A DNA stretch of 64,000 bases from an uncultured Lachnospiraceae bacterium (GCA_947594855.1 CANQEL010000004.1:110845-174844), one strand, 5' to 3'. Numbered from the stretch's first letter, positions 36,543-45,623 are shown. Notes: a model not told the origin generated them from the sequence alone. Numbers and translations: made by a program.

Positions 36543-36568
36543 AAAGCCAGGTTTGCGGAACCGGCTTT
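36543..36568 (+). other. Intercistronic hairpin (AAAGCC-A-GGTT family)
   Basis: AAAGCC-A-GGTT pairs with AACCGGCTTT (10 bp, one bulged A) around a 5-nt loop. The same architecture returns at 54170 and, more loosely, at 58591 and 44560. Confidence 0.55.
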
Positions 36569-36581
36569 ATGGGTTGAAAAG

Positions 36582-36609
36582 GCACGCTGAAAGAGGCGTG
36601 CTTTTTTTT
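36582..36609 (+). terminator. Terminator upstream of the SpaA-repeat gene
   Basis: GCACGC/GCGTGC stem, 8-nt loop, then a run of eight T. It separates the ParMR module from the surface-protein gene. Confidence 0.8.
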
Positions 36610-36743
36610 CTGCGCAAATGCCGGGCAGGCCCGGTATCTGTGCCGGCAGGGAATTATCCGCAGGAAACAACGTATCGAATGGGGCTTACTGCGAAAAATG
36701 CTGTTGCGGCATTTTCTCGCAGGGCTTCGGAATGGAGGAATAT

Positions 36744-39700
36744 ATGACAAAAAAGAAATTGAAAAGGGTAATGGCTCTTGCAATGGCTTTTGTCCTGACG
36801 GTGGGGGCTGTCATTCCCACCGCCGCCTATGCCAATGCAACAGGGCCGGATGCAAGTGTAACGGCAGGCGGCAGCAGCGTCAGTGACGGTGACAGCGGGG
36901 GCAGCCAGACGGAAGCGGTTCAGGAGCCGGTGCTTTATAACGAAACGGACAGGCCAGATTTGGAGCCGGCGGAGATTGCGGCGGCAGAGGACATTATCGT
37001 GGCTGCCGGCTACGGGTTTGACGTGGAGAAGTCCTTTGATGGGATTTCCTATGATGAAAAGGCTGTCAGTGTCAGCTACTATGCAGACAAAAGCTCTTTT
37101 GATGGGGATAAGCCGGGAGATTACGAAACTTTCTATAAGGTGGAGCCGATAAGCGGAAAAAGCCCTTATCTTATCTGCCGTATGATTTCCGTGCGTGAGC
37201 CGGAGGCTGCGGTAGAGGAAAGCATGGAATCCGGGGACGGACAGCAGGAAAAAGAAGATGGGGACAGCGGGGAAGAAGAGCCTGCCCCCGGAGAGGGGAG
37301 TGTTTCCCCATCGGATGGCAGGCCGGCGCTCCTGTCAGAGGGAGAGATGGAAACCTTCGGTGCGGGGGACACCATGATGGTCCGCATGGCGTCTGCACCG
37401 GTGTTAAAGGCGGCAGAGAAATCCTCTGGCAAGGACAGCATGAAGGTGTCATGCAGCGGGTATGCCTCATACTGCGGGCACAGGATGGGAATTAAGTACA
37501 TCTCGGAGTCCGGGGATTACCACAACCATCTGGTGTACTGCCTGAACCTGCACAAGAATACCACGAATGGGAAGGTGGATGCGTCTGCCTCTAAGAGCAG
37601 CATTAAGCCGGAAATCACGTTCTGCATGGTAAACGGCGCCAGGACGCTGAATGGGAAATGCCACAACAGCAAGTATTCCGCGGGTTCTGCCTCAGCCGAT
37701 TACTTCCTTACCGGTGCGGCGGTCCATGTACTGAACGGGGAAGTAAAGTTAAGCTACTACAATGATGGCAGCAGCGTCTATAAGAAAATAGCTGCCCTTG
37801 TATCAGATGCAAAAAATTATGATGAGGATGAGTATGATGCGGCAACCGGGACTACAAAGTCCATCACCTATACGATTTCGCCAAAGAGGACCGAGTGGCA
37901 GGATATGGGGGACGGGCTGTACCGTTCCAAGGAGAAGTTTGTCCGCACAAAAACCGGGAGCATTACCAATGTCTCCTATAAAATCACGGGGCAGCCGGGC
38001 GGATTGACGGTAGGCGAGTTAAAAACGGATGCCAGTGAGATTGAGGACGGTTCTGATTTGAAAAAGTATGACATCTGTGTGGCACAGACAGACGCAGACA
38101 AGCCTTCCTCTAACTTTTACCTGTATTGTAACGGGGAGGCAATGAAAAAAATACTTGCGGTGGAGAGCACCGTCAAGCTGACGGCAACCGCCAAATCAAA
38201 GGAAAAGGGCGGAAGGAAATGGACGCCGACAGTAGTGTCACAGCAGAAGATTACGTTTCTGGAGGAGTTTGAGCCGGGGACTGTGACCGCCAGCGTTAAA
38301 GTCACTTCCAAATTTAAGGAGGGAAAATTTGAACTGAGAAAGACAGATGCATACAGCGGTGTACCAGTAGCGGGTGCAACGTATTACCTGTATGAAGATG
38401 AAGAGTGTACCGACCTGTTGTGCAAACTTGGAAAAACAGACTTGGATGGGCGTGTGCTGTCAGGTAAAGAAATGCTGACACAAAGCATTTATTATCTGAA
38501 AGAGATAAAAGCAGCACAGGGATATTTAAGGGATGAAACCATATATCCCGTAGGTTTGGAATACTTTACCCTCTATGACAGCGATGGGAAAGTCACGCAG
38601 CAGGGGAAAACCATGCCGGTTGTGGAATACCCGGATAAGGTAGGCGTCATGGTGGCAAAGACGGACGCAGAATCAAAGAACATCGTAAAGGGTGCCGGGT
38701 TTGCGGTTTTTACCGATGCCGGATGCACGCAGCGTGTTTCTGTGGAGGGCGATGGCAAGGAGGAAGTGCCGGTATTCTATTATGATGAGGATTTAGGGAC
38801 GGCGGCTTCTGAAAAATTCGTAAAAATGCAGGATAAATATTATGTGAAAGAGGTTGTCATACCGGATGGGTACCGGGATGACGGCAAGGTGTGGGAAGTA
38901 ACACCCGATTATGGGGAGATTTCGGATTTCAGTGCAGAGAATACGCCAATCCGCTGTGACGTGTCAGCGAAAAAAGAGGATAAGGAAACCGGGGCAGAGC
39001 CGCAGGGGGATGCAAAACTGTCCGGCGCCACTTACGGGCTGTATGCGGCGGAAACCATTGCCTACCCGGATGGCAGGGGAACCGTGGCCTATGTGGGGGA
39101 TGACAACATTGCCAGCACGCAGGGGACGGATTTTGTGTCAACGGGTGTCCCGGCGGAGAAGGATGCCCTGCTTGCCACGGTAAAGACAGGGGAGCAGGGG
39201 GAGTTTCATTTCGGCAACCTGTACTTCGGCAGTTATTATATCAGGGAGATTGAGGCAAGTGAGGGGTACCTGCTGGATGAAACCATTTACCCGGTGGAAT
39301 TTAGGAAAGCGGAAAATGTCCATCAGGATATTTCCTTAAAAAGCACGGTAACGGAAATGGTAAAAAAACAGGCCTTTGGGATTATCAAGGTATCTACTGA
39401 CGGCGCGTCAGCGGAGCCGGATTATGTAGAGGGTGCGGAATTTACCGTAAAGTTACAGTCGGATATTGATAAAAACGGATGGGATGCTGCGAAAACCTGT
39501 GACGTGCTTGTGACCGATGAAAAGGGGTATGCACTTTCCAAAGAGCTGCCTTATGGGACGTACCTGGTAAGGGAAACAAAGACACCAAAGGATTTGTATA
39601 AGACAAAAGATTTTACCGTACAGGTTACGGAAGATTCCAGAGAGCCGCAGCAGTGGAGGGTGTTCAATGACGGGCCTTTTAAGGCATATATCCGTATCGT

Positions 39701-41522
39701 GAAAAAGGATGCGGAAAACGGGAACACAATCCTGCTTCCCGGCGTGACGTTTAAGATAAAAAATACAGAAACGGATGAGTATGTGGAACAGAAAATCGGC
39801 GATAAGAAAATCAGCGAATTTACCACGGATGAGACCGGAACCATCACCACACCGTTACAGTTGAAGTACGGAAGCTATGCGGTGGAGGAGATTACCGCAC
39901 CGGAGGGATATTTGATTACGGATGAAAGTTTTCCGCTGGAAGTTACCACGGACGGGATGTTGAAGGTTTCGGAAGATATAGACGGCGATCCGGTCATTGA
40001 GGTAGCCATTGAGAACCAGCCCGTCAAGGGCAGCATTTCCATTAAAAAGTCAGGGGAAGTATTAACTTCCGTGGCATATGACACCATTGTGGACCGTATC
40101 CTCAGTGAGCTTTCCGATGAAAACCGGAGCGTGGATTTCACTTATGGGGAACAGCCGCTTGGCGGGGCAGTATTTAATATTATTGCAATAGAAGATATTT
40201 ACACCCCGGACCACCAGACGGATGGAGATGGGAACCGCATACTGGAAGTGATTGGCGGTGTGCCGGCAAGCAAGGGTGCCATTGTTGCAACGCTGGCCAC
40301 AGATGAAAAGGGGGAGGCTTCCCTTGACAATCTTCCGCTTGGGAAATATCAGGTGGTGGAGGTGCAGCCGCCGTCAGGCTTTGCCATCTGTGAGGAACCA
40401 AAGGAGGTTACCCTTGATTATGCCGATGAGCATACGGAAGTGGTTTTCGGGGAGGCAGAGTTTGTCAATGCGAGGGTAAAACCGGAACTTTCTCTGATTA
40501 AGACGGATGGTGTGACCACCTATCCGGTAGCCGGCGCCACTTATGGCATTTATACGAAAGAGAATATTTTGAGTGCAGCGGGGGAGGTGCTTGTAAAGGC
40601 AGATGACCTTGTGGATACGGCTGTGACGGATGAAAACGGGAAAGCAGTGTTTGAGGCAGACCTGCCGCTTGGCCTGTATTATGTGAAGGAAGTGGAGTCC
40701 CCGGCGGGGTATCTGTTAGATGAAACGGTGTATGACGTGGATTTCTCCTATACGCAGGAAATGGCTGCCACGCCAACCGTGGCAAAAGAACTGGAGATGA
40801 AAGACACGCCGATTATTGTGGAAGTGTCCAAAACGGACATTACCACGGGGAAAGAGCTGCCGGGGGCAACGCTGGAGATTATTGATTCCAATGGGGATGT
40901 GTATGCCTCATGGAAAACGGACGGGAAGCCTTACCGTCTGGAGGCAGTCCCGGCAGGGAAATATACCCTGCGGGAGACAGCGGCGCCATATGGCTACCTG
41001 ATTGCGAATGAAGTAGAGTTTACCGTGGAGGAGACAGGGGAGATTCAGAAAGTTGCCATGTCCGATGAAAGGGTAAAGGGAAAAATCGTAATCTACAAAA
41101 CATGCAGCAAGACGAAAAAGCCGTTAAAGGGCGTCACGTTTGAACTCCGTAACAAAGAGGGGAAGAAGCTGGACACGCTGGTAACGGACAAGACCGGCTA
41201 TGCGGAAACAGGGCTTCTGGACATCTGCACCTATCATGAGGATGGCAGCTTTGGGGAGGACATTCCGTATTATATCGTGGAAACAAAGGCTGCGGAGGGG
41301 TATATCCTCGACGATACCCCGCATGAGGTACTGCTGCAGTATGATGACAGTGCGACAGAGACGGTGGTTTATACACTGAAGCTGAAGAATAAACCAAACA
41401 AACCCAAATTGCCACAGACGGGCGGCAACTACCATCCGTGGATGTTTGCCGCCCTCGGTGGTGCGTGCATTGCCGGCGGTTTGCTGTATGGGAGGAAACG
41501 AAAGAGGAAAGTGCGTAAATAA
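36744..41522 (+). CDS. LPXTG-anchored surface protein with about eight SpaA/Cna-B repeats
   Basis: Sortase-anchored adhesin-like protein of 1592 aa. I start at ATG 36744 (GGAGGA upstream; MTKKKLKRVMALAMAF signal peptide), not the track's 36618. After an acidic low-complexity linker there is a thioester-domain-like region (HRMGIKYI...HLVYCLNLHKN). About eight SpaA/Cna-B domains follow from residue ~525 to 1540, each with a lysine strand (FELRKTDAYSG, VSKTDITTGK, IVIYKTCSKTK) and an E-box (YYLKEI, YYVKEVESP, YYIVETKAAEGY), the pairs that form isopeptide bonds. The end is LPQTG, one membrane helix and RKRKRK. Likely helps mating-pair contact or host binding. Confidence 0.92.
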   Translation: MTKKKLKRVMALAMAFVLTVGAVIPTAAYANATGPDASVTAGGSSVSDGDSGGSQTEAVQEPVLYNETDRPDLEPAEIAAAEDIIVAAGYGFDVEKSFDGISYDEKAVSVSYYADKSSFDGDKPGDYETFYKVEPISGKSPYLICRMISVREPEAAVEESMESGDGQQEKEDGDSGEEEPAPGEGSVSPSDGRPALLSEGEMETFGAGDTMMVRMASAPVLKAAEKSSGKDSMKVSCSGYASYCGHRMGIKYISESGDYHNHLVYCLNLHKNTTNGKVDASASKSSIKPEITFCMVNGARTLNGKCHNSKYSAGSASADYFLTGAAVHVLNGEVKLSYYNDGSSVYKKIAALVSDAKNYDEDEYDAATGTTKSITYTISPKRTEWQDMGDGLYRSKEKFVRTKTGSITNVSYKITGQPGGLTVGELKTDASEIEDGSDLKKYDICVAQTDADKPSSNFYLYCNGEAMKKILAVESTVKLTATAKSKEKGGRKWTPTVVSQQKITFLEEFEPGTVTASVKVTSKFKEGKFELRKTDAYSGVPVAGATYYLYEDEECTDLLCKLGKTDLDGRVLSGKEMLTQSIYYLKEIKAAQGYLRDETIYPVGLEYFTLYDSDGKVTQQGKTMPVVEYPDKVGVMVAKTDAESKNIVKGAGFAVFTDAGCTQRVSVEGDGKEEVPVFYYDEDLGTAASEKFVKMQDKYYVKEVVIPDGYRDDGKVWEVTPDYGEISDFSAENTPIRCDVSAKKEDKETGAEPQGDAKLSGATYGLYAAETIAYPDGRGTVAYVGDDNIASTQGTDFVSTGVPAEKDALLATVKTGEQGEFHFGNLYFGSYYIREIEASEGYLLDETIYPVEFRKAENVHQDISLKSTVTEMVKKQAFGIIKVSTDGASAEPDYVEGAEFTVKLQSDIDKNGWDAAKTCDVLVTDEKGYALSKELPYGTYLVRETKTPKDLYKTKDFTVQVTEDSREPQQWRVFNDGPFKAYIRIVKKDAENGNTILLPGVTFKIKNTETDEYVEQKIGDKKISEFTTDETGTITTPLQLKYGSYAVEEITAPEGYLITDESFPLEVTTDGMLKVSEDIDGDPVIEVAIENQPVKGSISIKKSGEVLTSVAYDTIVDRILSELSDENRSVDFTYGEQPLGGAVFNIIAIEDIYTPDHQTDGDGNRILEVIGGVPASKGAIVATLATDEKGEASLDNLPLGKYQVVEVQPPSGFAICEEPKEVTLDYADEHTEVVFGEAEFVNARVKPELSLIKTDGVTTYPVAGATYGIYTKENILSAAGEVLVKADDLVDTAVTDENGKAVFEADLPLGLYYVKEVESPAGYLLDETVYDVDFSYTQEMAATPTVAKELEMKDTPIIVEVSKTDITTGKELPGATLEIIDSNGDVYASWKTDGKPYRLEAVPAGKYTLRETAAPYGYLIANEVEFTVEETGEIQKVAMSDERVKGKIVIYKTCSKTKKPLKGVTFELRNKEGKKLDTLVTDKTGYAETGLLDICTYHEDGSFGEDIPYYIVETKAAEGYILDDTPHEVLLQYDDSATETVVYTLKLKNKPNKPKLPQTGGNYHPWMFAALGGACIAGGLLYGRKRKRKVRK

Positions 41523-41560
41523 TTTCGTAAGTTACGCATTGGCTGTGAGTAAAATATCAG

Positions 41561-41595
41561 GGAGGGAGGCCGTTTATGGCTTCCCTCCTGTTTTT
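41561..41595 (+). terminator. Strong terminator after the surface-protein gene
   Basis: 11-bp stem with one wobble (GGAGGGAGGCC / GGCTTCCCTCC), 6-nt loop, then TGTTTTT. Confidence 0.85.
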
Positions 41596-41609
41596 AGGAG
41601 GATTTTATT

Positions 41610-42611
41610 ATGATGGATTATGAGATATTCAAAGCGGTTGTAAAAGAAAAATTTTTAAGCTATATGCCGGAGAAATACCGGGATGCAGCTGTGGATATAA
41701 GGCCTTCCCAGAAAGTGAACCGCACTCTGGACGCTTTGACGGTGTATAAAGAGGGTGATTCCATTGTATTCCCTGCGATATATGTGAATGAGATGTATGA
41801 GCATTACCAGATGTGCAATGATTTGGAGGCCGTACTCTTCCATGCGGCAGGGCATTACGCAAAAGTATTGGAGGGGGTGGAAAGCTATAAGCCGGACATT
41901 GCAATAGGAAATCTTAAGGATAACGTGATTATGTGCCTTATAAACACGGAGCAGAACCGGGAGCTGCTGGCCGGCATACCAAGCAGGGAATTTCAGGATT
42001 TATCGGTTATCTACCGGTGGGTTATTGACCAGGCGCAGGATGCAATAGGGAGTGTGATTGTTTCAGATAGGCTGGCGAAAGAAGCGGGCCTGTCGGAGGA
42101 GGAGCTCTTTCAGCATGCTGTGGACAATACAAGGCGTATTGCCCCGGCAGTGGTTATGTCCATGGGGGAGGCATTTGGAAATATCGTAGCGGAGATGGAT
42201 GTCCCGGAGGAAGTGAAGGAAGAGTTTGGCAGGGAGGAAAGTCCGGTAGACACCATGTGGATTATTGGCAACAGTCTGGGCATTAACGGGGCAGTTTCCA
42301 TGTTATATGAGGAGAACCTCCATAAGCTGGCGGAAAAAGTAGGGGATGACCTTTTTATCCTGCCTTCGTCCATCCATGAGGTGCTCGCCATCCCGGCAGG
42401 GATGGCAGAGGGCAGGCTGGAGGATATGGTAAGGACCGTGCAGGGGGCAAATATGGATGCCGTGAGACTGGAGGACCGGCTTTCAAACAGTGTCTACCAT
42501 TATGACAAAAATCTCCGGAAAGTAACACTGGCTGCGGAGGGGCGGCAGAAAAGGCTGGATGGGAAGGAAACGGAGCTGCCGCTGATCCAGGAAGAAAATA
42601 AGGCAAGATAG
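41610..42611 (+). CDS. DUF5688 family protein
   Basis: Cytosolic protein of 333 aa typical of clostridial ICEs. The N-terminal half (VKEKFLSYMPEKYRDAAVDIRPSQKVN, DALTVYKEG, AIYVNEMYEHY) and the C-terminal half (PSSIHEVLAIPAGMAEGRLEDMVRTVQGAN) match the DUF5688 pattern as I know it. No catalytic motif is seen. AGGAGG precedes two adjacent ATGs, so the start is 41610 or 41613. It heads a tight run with the 41-aa gene, radC-like and primase-like genes. Confidence 0.75.
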   Translation: MMDYEIFKAVVKEKFLSYMPEKYRDAAVDIRPSQKVNRTLDALTVYKEGDSIVFPAIYVNEMYEHYQMCNDLEAVLFHAAGHYAKVLEGVESYKPDIAIGNLKDNVIMCLINTEQNRELLAGIPSREFQDLSVIYRWVIDQAQDAIGSVIVSDRLAKEAGLSEEELFQHAVDNTRRIAPAVVMSMGEAFGNIVAEMDVPEEVKEEFGREESPVDTMWIIGNSLGINGAVSMLYEENLHKLAEKVGDDLFILPSSIHEVLAIPAGMAEGRLEDMVRTVQGANMDAVRLEDRLSNSVYHYDKNLRKVTLAAEGRQKRLDGKETELPLIQEENKAR

Positions 42612-42620
42612 GAGCTGCAT

Positions 42621-42746
42621 ATGGAAAAAGAACAGAGCAGGGAGATTACAGAAAAAGAGCTTGCAGAACTACTGAAATCCATGCCGGATAATGTGGTGGT
42701 CAGGGTAATTTTCGGGGAGGAAGATAAAGATGGAAAGAGAGAGTGA
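42621..42746 (+). CDS. Small 41-aa protein, overlaps radC-like gene
   Basis: An ORF too short for the track: MEKEQSREITEKELAELLKSM... rich in Glu/Lys, ending VVVRVIFGEEDKDGKRE. Preceded by AGGAGC, it starts 9 bp after the DUF5688 gene and overlaps the next start by 17 bp, as in a translationally coupled operon. No family recognised. Confidence 0.5.
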   Translation: MEKEQSREITEKELAELLKSMPDNVVVRVIFGEEDKDGKRE

Positions 42747-43272
42747 TTTTACACTGGAGGTTGTGTCTGTCAGGCTTGTCCGGGATGCCCCCATCCTGTC
42801 GGAAATAAAAGTCGATACCCCGGAAGACGCCATCCGGTTAGTGGGGCGGGAATTGTGTGACATGGATCGGGAAGTTATCTGCGTCATCAACCTGAAGGCA
42901 GACAATACGCCGATTAACTGCCACTTTGCCAGTGTCGGTGCATTGGATTATGCAATGGTACATCCGCGGGAGCTGCTGAAATCCGGCATTCTGTCCAATG
43001 CCTCAAGGATGATTCTGGCACACAATCACCCTTCGGGAAATCTCCTGCCATCGGGGACAGACGTGCGTATGACAGACCGGATACAGCAGGTATGTGGGCT
43101 TGTGGGGATTCCGTTGCTGGACCATGTGATTGTCGGCGGGGATAACAGCATGTATTTCAGTTTCAGGGAAAAAGGGCTGGTAAAAAATCCAAGTGTGGAG
43201 TACCAGTCTGACTACCGGCGGCTGGATTGGGACAGCCCCGCAGGGGTGGCGGAGAGGGGAGGCAGGAGATGA
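42730..43272 (+). CDS. RadC-like JAB/MPN domain protein
   Basis: The 180-aa protein is the JAB domain of RadC: SVGALDYAMVHPRELLKSGIL, then the metal motif ILAHNHPSGNLLPSGTDVRMTD (HNHPSG with downstream Asp), then LLDHVIVGG. It lacks the N-terminal helix-hairpin-helix part of chromosomal RadC, as in plasmid and ICE versions. Its role is unclear; suggestions include DNA processing or anti-defence. Its stop overlaps the next start (ATGA). Confidence 0.9.
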   Translation: MERESDFTLEVVSVRLVRDAPILSEIKVDTPEDAIRLVGRELCDMDREVICVINLKADNTPINCHFASVGALDYAMVHPRELLKSGILSNASRMILAHNHPSGNLLPSGTDVRMTDRIQQVCGLVGIPLLDHVIVGGDNSMYFSFREKGLVKNPSVEYQSDYRRLDWDSPAGVAERGGRR

Positions 43273-44228
43273 GGTTTACAGCGGACGAGCTGGCGCTTGC
43301 CAAGCAGGTTGATTTGTGCAGGGTGGCAGAGCATCTGGGTTATACCGTAAAAAGGATTGGGAACTACCATACGTTAAAGGAAATGGATTCCATCCGTATT
43401 TATGGCAGGAGCCACTGGTGCCGTTTTTCAAGGCGGTATGACAAAGGGGAAAACGGCGGCAGCCAGATTGACTTCTTACGGGTGTTTGCAGGCATGGACG
43501 TAAAAGAGGCGGTGTTCTGGCTGCTGGATTTTGCCGGGTACCGGAGGGAGGAAAGTGTCAGGAACATTCAGAACCTTGCCCCGGCCAGGGAGAAAGAGGA
43601 AAAGAAAAAACCGTTTGTACTGCCGGAGTTTGCCGGCAGCAATGTCTATCTGTACCGTTATCTGGAGCATGAGCGGGGGATTGCCCGCCCGGTCATCGAC
43701 TTCTTTGTGAAGAAAGGAATTTTGTATGAGGCGAAGAATTACCACAATATTGTGTTTGTGGGAACGGATGCAGAGGGCGTGCCGAGGTTTGCCAGCATGC
43801 GGGGTGTTTTTGATAAGGATGGGAAAGGCTTCAAGTGTGACGTGGCAGGAAATGACAAGCGGTATGGATTCCATCTTTACTGCCGTGGCAGTGGGGAAGT
43901 GATTGTGTTTGAGGCGGCAATCGACCTGATGAGCCATATCACGATGTTCCCGAAGCACAGGGCAAGCATGGTGGCGCTTGGGATGTTAGCGGATGCGCCG
44001 CTGGAAACCTTTCTTGCAGAACACCCGGAGACGGAAAAAATAAGCTTCTGTCTGGACAATGATGGGCCGGGCAGGAAGGCGGCGGAAAGCCTGAAAGAAA
44101 AATATCAGGGCAAAGGCTATGAAACGGAGATTTTCCTGCCCCCGGAACCATATAAGGATTTCAACCAGTGGAATGTGGAATTGAAAAAGGCGCAGGAGCA
44201 GGAAAAAATCCGGGAAATGGCAAGGTGA
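43269..44228 (+). CDS. DUF3991/Toprim primase-like protein
   Basis: A 319-aa protein with a DnaG-like layout: an N-terminal region (VDLCRVAEHLGYTVKRIGNYHTLKEMDSIRI, then GENGGSQIDFLRVFAGMDVKEAV), a DUF3991 middle, and a Toprim domain with EAAIDLMSH and FCLDNDGPGRKAAESL, the metal-binding Glu and DxD. It probably primes the transferred or replicating strand. I start at ATG 43269, overlapping the radC stop as ATGA. The stop codon touches the first iteron of the repeat array. Confidence 0.85.
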   Translation: MRFTADELALAKQVDLCRVAEHLGYTVKRIGNYHTLKEMDSIRIYGRSHWCRFSRRYDKGENGGSQIDFLRVFAGMDVKEAVFWLLDFAGYRREESVRNIQNLAPAREKEEKKKPFVLPEFAGSNVYLYRYLEHERGIARPVIDFFVKKGILYEAKNYHNIVFVGTDAEGVPRFASMRGVFDKDGKGFKCDVAGNDKRYGFHLYCRGSGEVIVFEAAIDLMSHITMFPKHRASMVALGMLADAPLETFLAEHPETEKISFCLDNDGPGRKAAESLKEKYQGKGYETEIFLPPEPYKDFNQWNVELKKAQEQEKIREMAR

Positions 44229-44492
44229 TGTAGGAATGGAGTAGAAACGGTGTAGGTTTGCAGATTTTCGGTGTAGGAATGATGTAGCAATGGTGTAGGC
44301 TCTGAAAAAGGGCTTTTTCTGACGGTGTAGGAATGGTGTAGAAACGGTGTAGGCTTGCGGATTTTCGGTGTAGGAATGATGTAGCAATGGTGTAGGCTCT
44401 GCGAAAGGGCTTTTTTTGGCGGTGTAGGAATGGTGTGGGAACGGTGTAGGCTTACGGATTTTTGGTGTGGGAATGATGTAGCAATGGTGTAG
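44227..44492. repeat. 97-bp tandem repeat (x2.75) of phased GGTGTAG iterons
   Basis: Three copies of a 97-bp unit, the last incomplete, start at the stop codon of the primase-like gene. Each unit has six GGTGTAG-like heptamers (variants GATGTAG, GGTGTGG, GGAGTAG) at steps of 11, 11, 21, 11, 11 and 32 bp, so every copy lies on nearly the same helix face. In unit 2 they start at 44324, 44335, 44346, 44367, 44378 and 44389. Units 1-2 and 2-3 are separated by an AAAGGGCTTT-type hairpin. This looks like binding sites for a replication or transfer initiator. Confidence 0.9.
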
Positions 44493-44528
44493 ATTTCCCT
44501 ATTCTATGGTATTTACCGTATTTTATCA

Positions 44529-44620
44529 GGGGTTTTAGGGGATTTTCCCCTAACCAGGGAGCCGGGCTTTGTGCCGGCTGGCATTTTGTGACACAAAATG
44601 CGTATCTGGCGAAACCTTTG
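44529..44620. other. Candidate oriT
   Basis: Immediately after the iteron array come a hairpin (GGTT..AGGGG / CCCCT-AACC, 44531-44555), a second one (GCCGGGC...GCCGGC, 44561-44578), and a perfect 10-bp inverted repeat GCATTTTGTG-A-CACAAAATGC (44581-44601) followed by GTATCTGGCG. A palindrome followed by a YATC-TG-like sequence resembles MOBP nick regions, and MobC and relaxase genes lie 0.7-1 kb downstream. The 534 bp between 44228 and 44763 hold no gene. Confidence 0.55.
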
Positions 44621-44762
44621 GGAGTGAAAGGGAGGCAAAGGTTTCGGTGCAGGAGAGGATTTGCAGCAGGCAGGAAACGGGTAAGGAAAAGTACCGGCTG
44701 CTGACGTAAAGCGCAGGGAAATATTTTATTATGAAAAAACAAAACAGGAGGTGCAGGGGAGC

Positions 44763-45299
44763 ATGGGAATGGAAGTGCTGGAAGTAAATACGCCCGGTGA
44801 GCTGATTATGTGGCTTCATCTGGCAGAATCAGAAATTAGCATGAAACAGGACGGGGCAGAAATTATTCTGGATTATATGGCGGAGCATAACATGGCACTG
44901 GCTGTCCGCAATCAGGAGCTGGTGGTAAAAGATATGGGGGAGGAATCCCCGGAGTATCAGCCGTATTCCATAGATGATGCCATCCACGATGTCTGTGAGT
45001 GGAATCTGGAGCTGGCAGATAAGATGGAGGACGGCATGAAAAATCCTAATAATCAGGCGGAATATAACCAGTTCAGCAATGCGCATGATATTCTGAAACA
45101 GCAGGAGGAAGTGCTGGATGGGCTGTACCGGCAGACAAAGTATGAGCAGATTGCAGTGGAATGTGCATTGGAGATAATTACCGCTACATTTGGAAGTGTG
45201 CCGGAGGGTGTGCAGGAGAAAATGGAGGCATACCGAAAAGGCGGAGCCGGGCAGACAGGGAGACCAGAGGGGATGCAGGCGCAGGAAAGGATGAGGTAG
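44763..45299 (+). CDS. Unrecognised protein upstream of mobC
   Basis: A 178-aa acidic, helical, cytosolic protein (MEVLEVNTPGELIMWLHLAESE, then DDAIHDVCEWNLELADKMEDGMKN, FSNAHDILKQQEEVLDGLYRQTKYEQIAVE). No family recognised. I prefer ATG 44763 over the track's GTG 44751, which lies within the CAGGAGGTG site; ATG 44769 is also possible. Its stop is directly followed by the mobC start, so it is probably co-translated with the relaxosome genes. Confidence 0.55.
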   Translation: MGMEVLEVNTPGELIMWLHLAESEISMKQDGAEIILDYMAEHNMALAVRNQELVVKDMGEESPEYQPYSIDDAIHDVCEWNLELADKMEDGMKNPNNQAEYNQFSNAHDILKQQEEVLDGLYRQTKYEQIAVECALEIITATFGSVPEGVQEKMEAYRKGGAGQTGRPEGMQAQERMR

Positions 45300-45623
45300 A
45301 TGGCAAAGGAGGTTGTAAAGCATTTCCGCCTGACTGCCCATGATGCGGGGGTTTTCTCTGATAAGGCGAAAGAGGCAGGGATGAAAGAGGCCGAGTATTT
45401 CCGCCTTCTGATAACGCAGGAGCCAAACGATTACCCGGAAGTGAGGCAGGGGTTAAAAGCACTTATCAATGAAGTGAACCGGATCGGCGTAAACATCAAT
45501 GAGATTGTCCATAACAACAATTCGGGGCTGTACCGGGAGTCGGATAAAATCCGCCTGGTCGCCTATATGCGGAAGCTGAATGAGGAAATGGAAAGGGTGG
45601 TGGCAGTCCTTGGCTATCACTAA
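45300..45623 (+). CDS. mobC: MobC-like relaxosome accessory protein
   Basis: DNA-binding helper of the relaxase at oriT. The 107-aa protein has a ribbon-helix-helix-like N-terminus (KHFRLTAHDAGVFSDKAKEAGMKEAEYFRLLI) and the MobC signature INEVNRIGVNINEIVHNNNSG. It follows the preceding gene with no gap and overlaps the relaxase start by 14 bp, as in mobC-relaxase operons. Confidence 0.9.
   Translation: MAKEVVKHFRLTAHDAGVFSDKAKEAGMKEAEYFRLLITQEPNDYPEVRQGLKALINEVNRIGVNINEIVHNNNSGLYRESDKIRLVAYMRKLNEEMERVVAVLGYH

Noticed and set aside
36618-36743. Extended N-terminus of the SpaA-repeat protein in the ORF track
   Set aside because: The added residues are Cys-rich and precede a normal signal peptide; GGAGGA supports ATG 36744.
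37166-37501. Minus-strand ORFs inside the surface-protein gene
   Set aside because: Antisense shadows of acidic low-complexity coding sequence.
44227-44492. Repeat array considered as CRISPR
   Set aside because: The 97-bp units are contiguous and similar throughout, with no unique spacers and no cas genes nearby.
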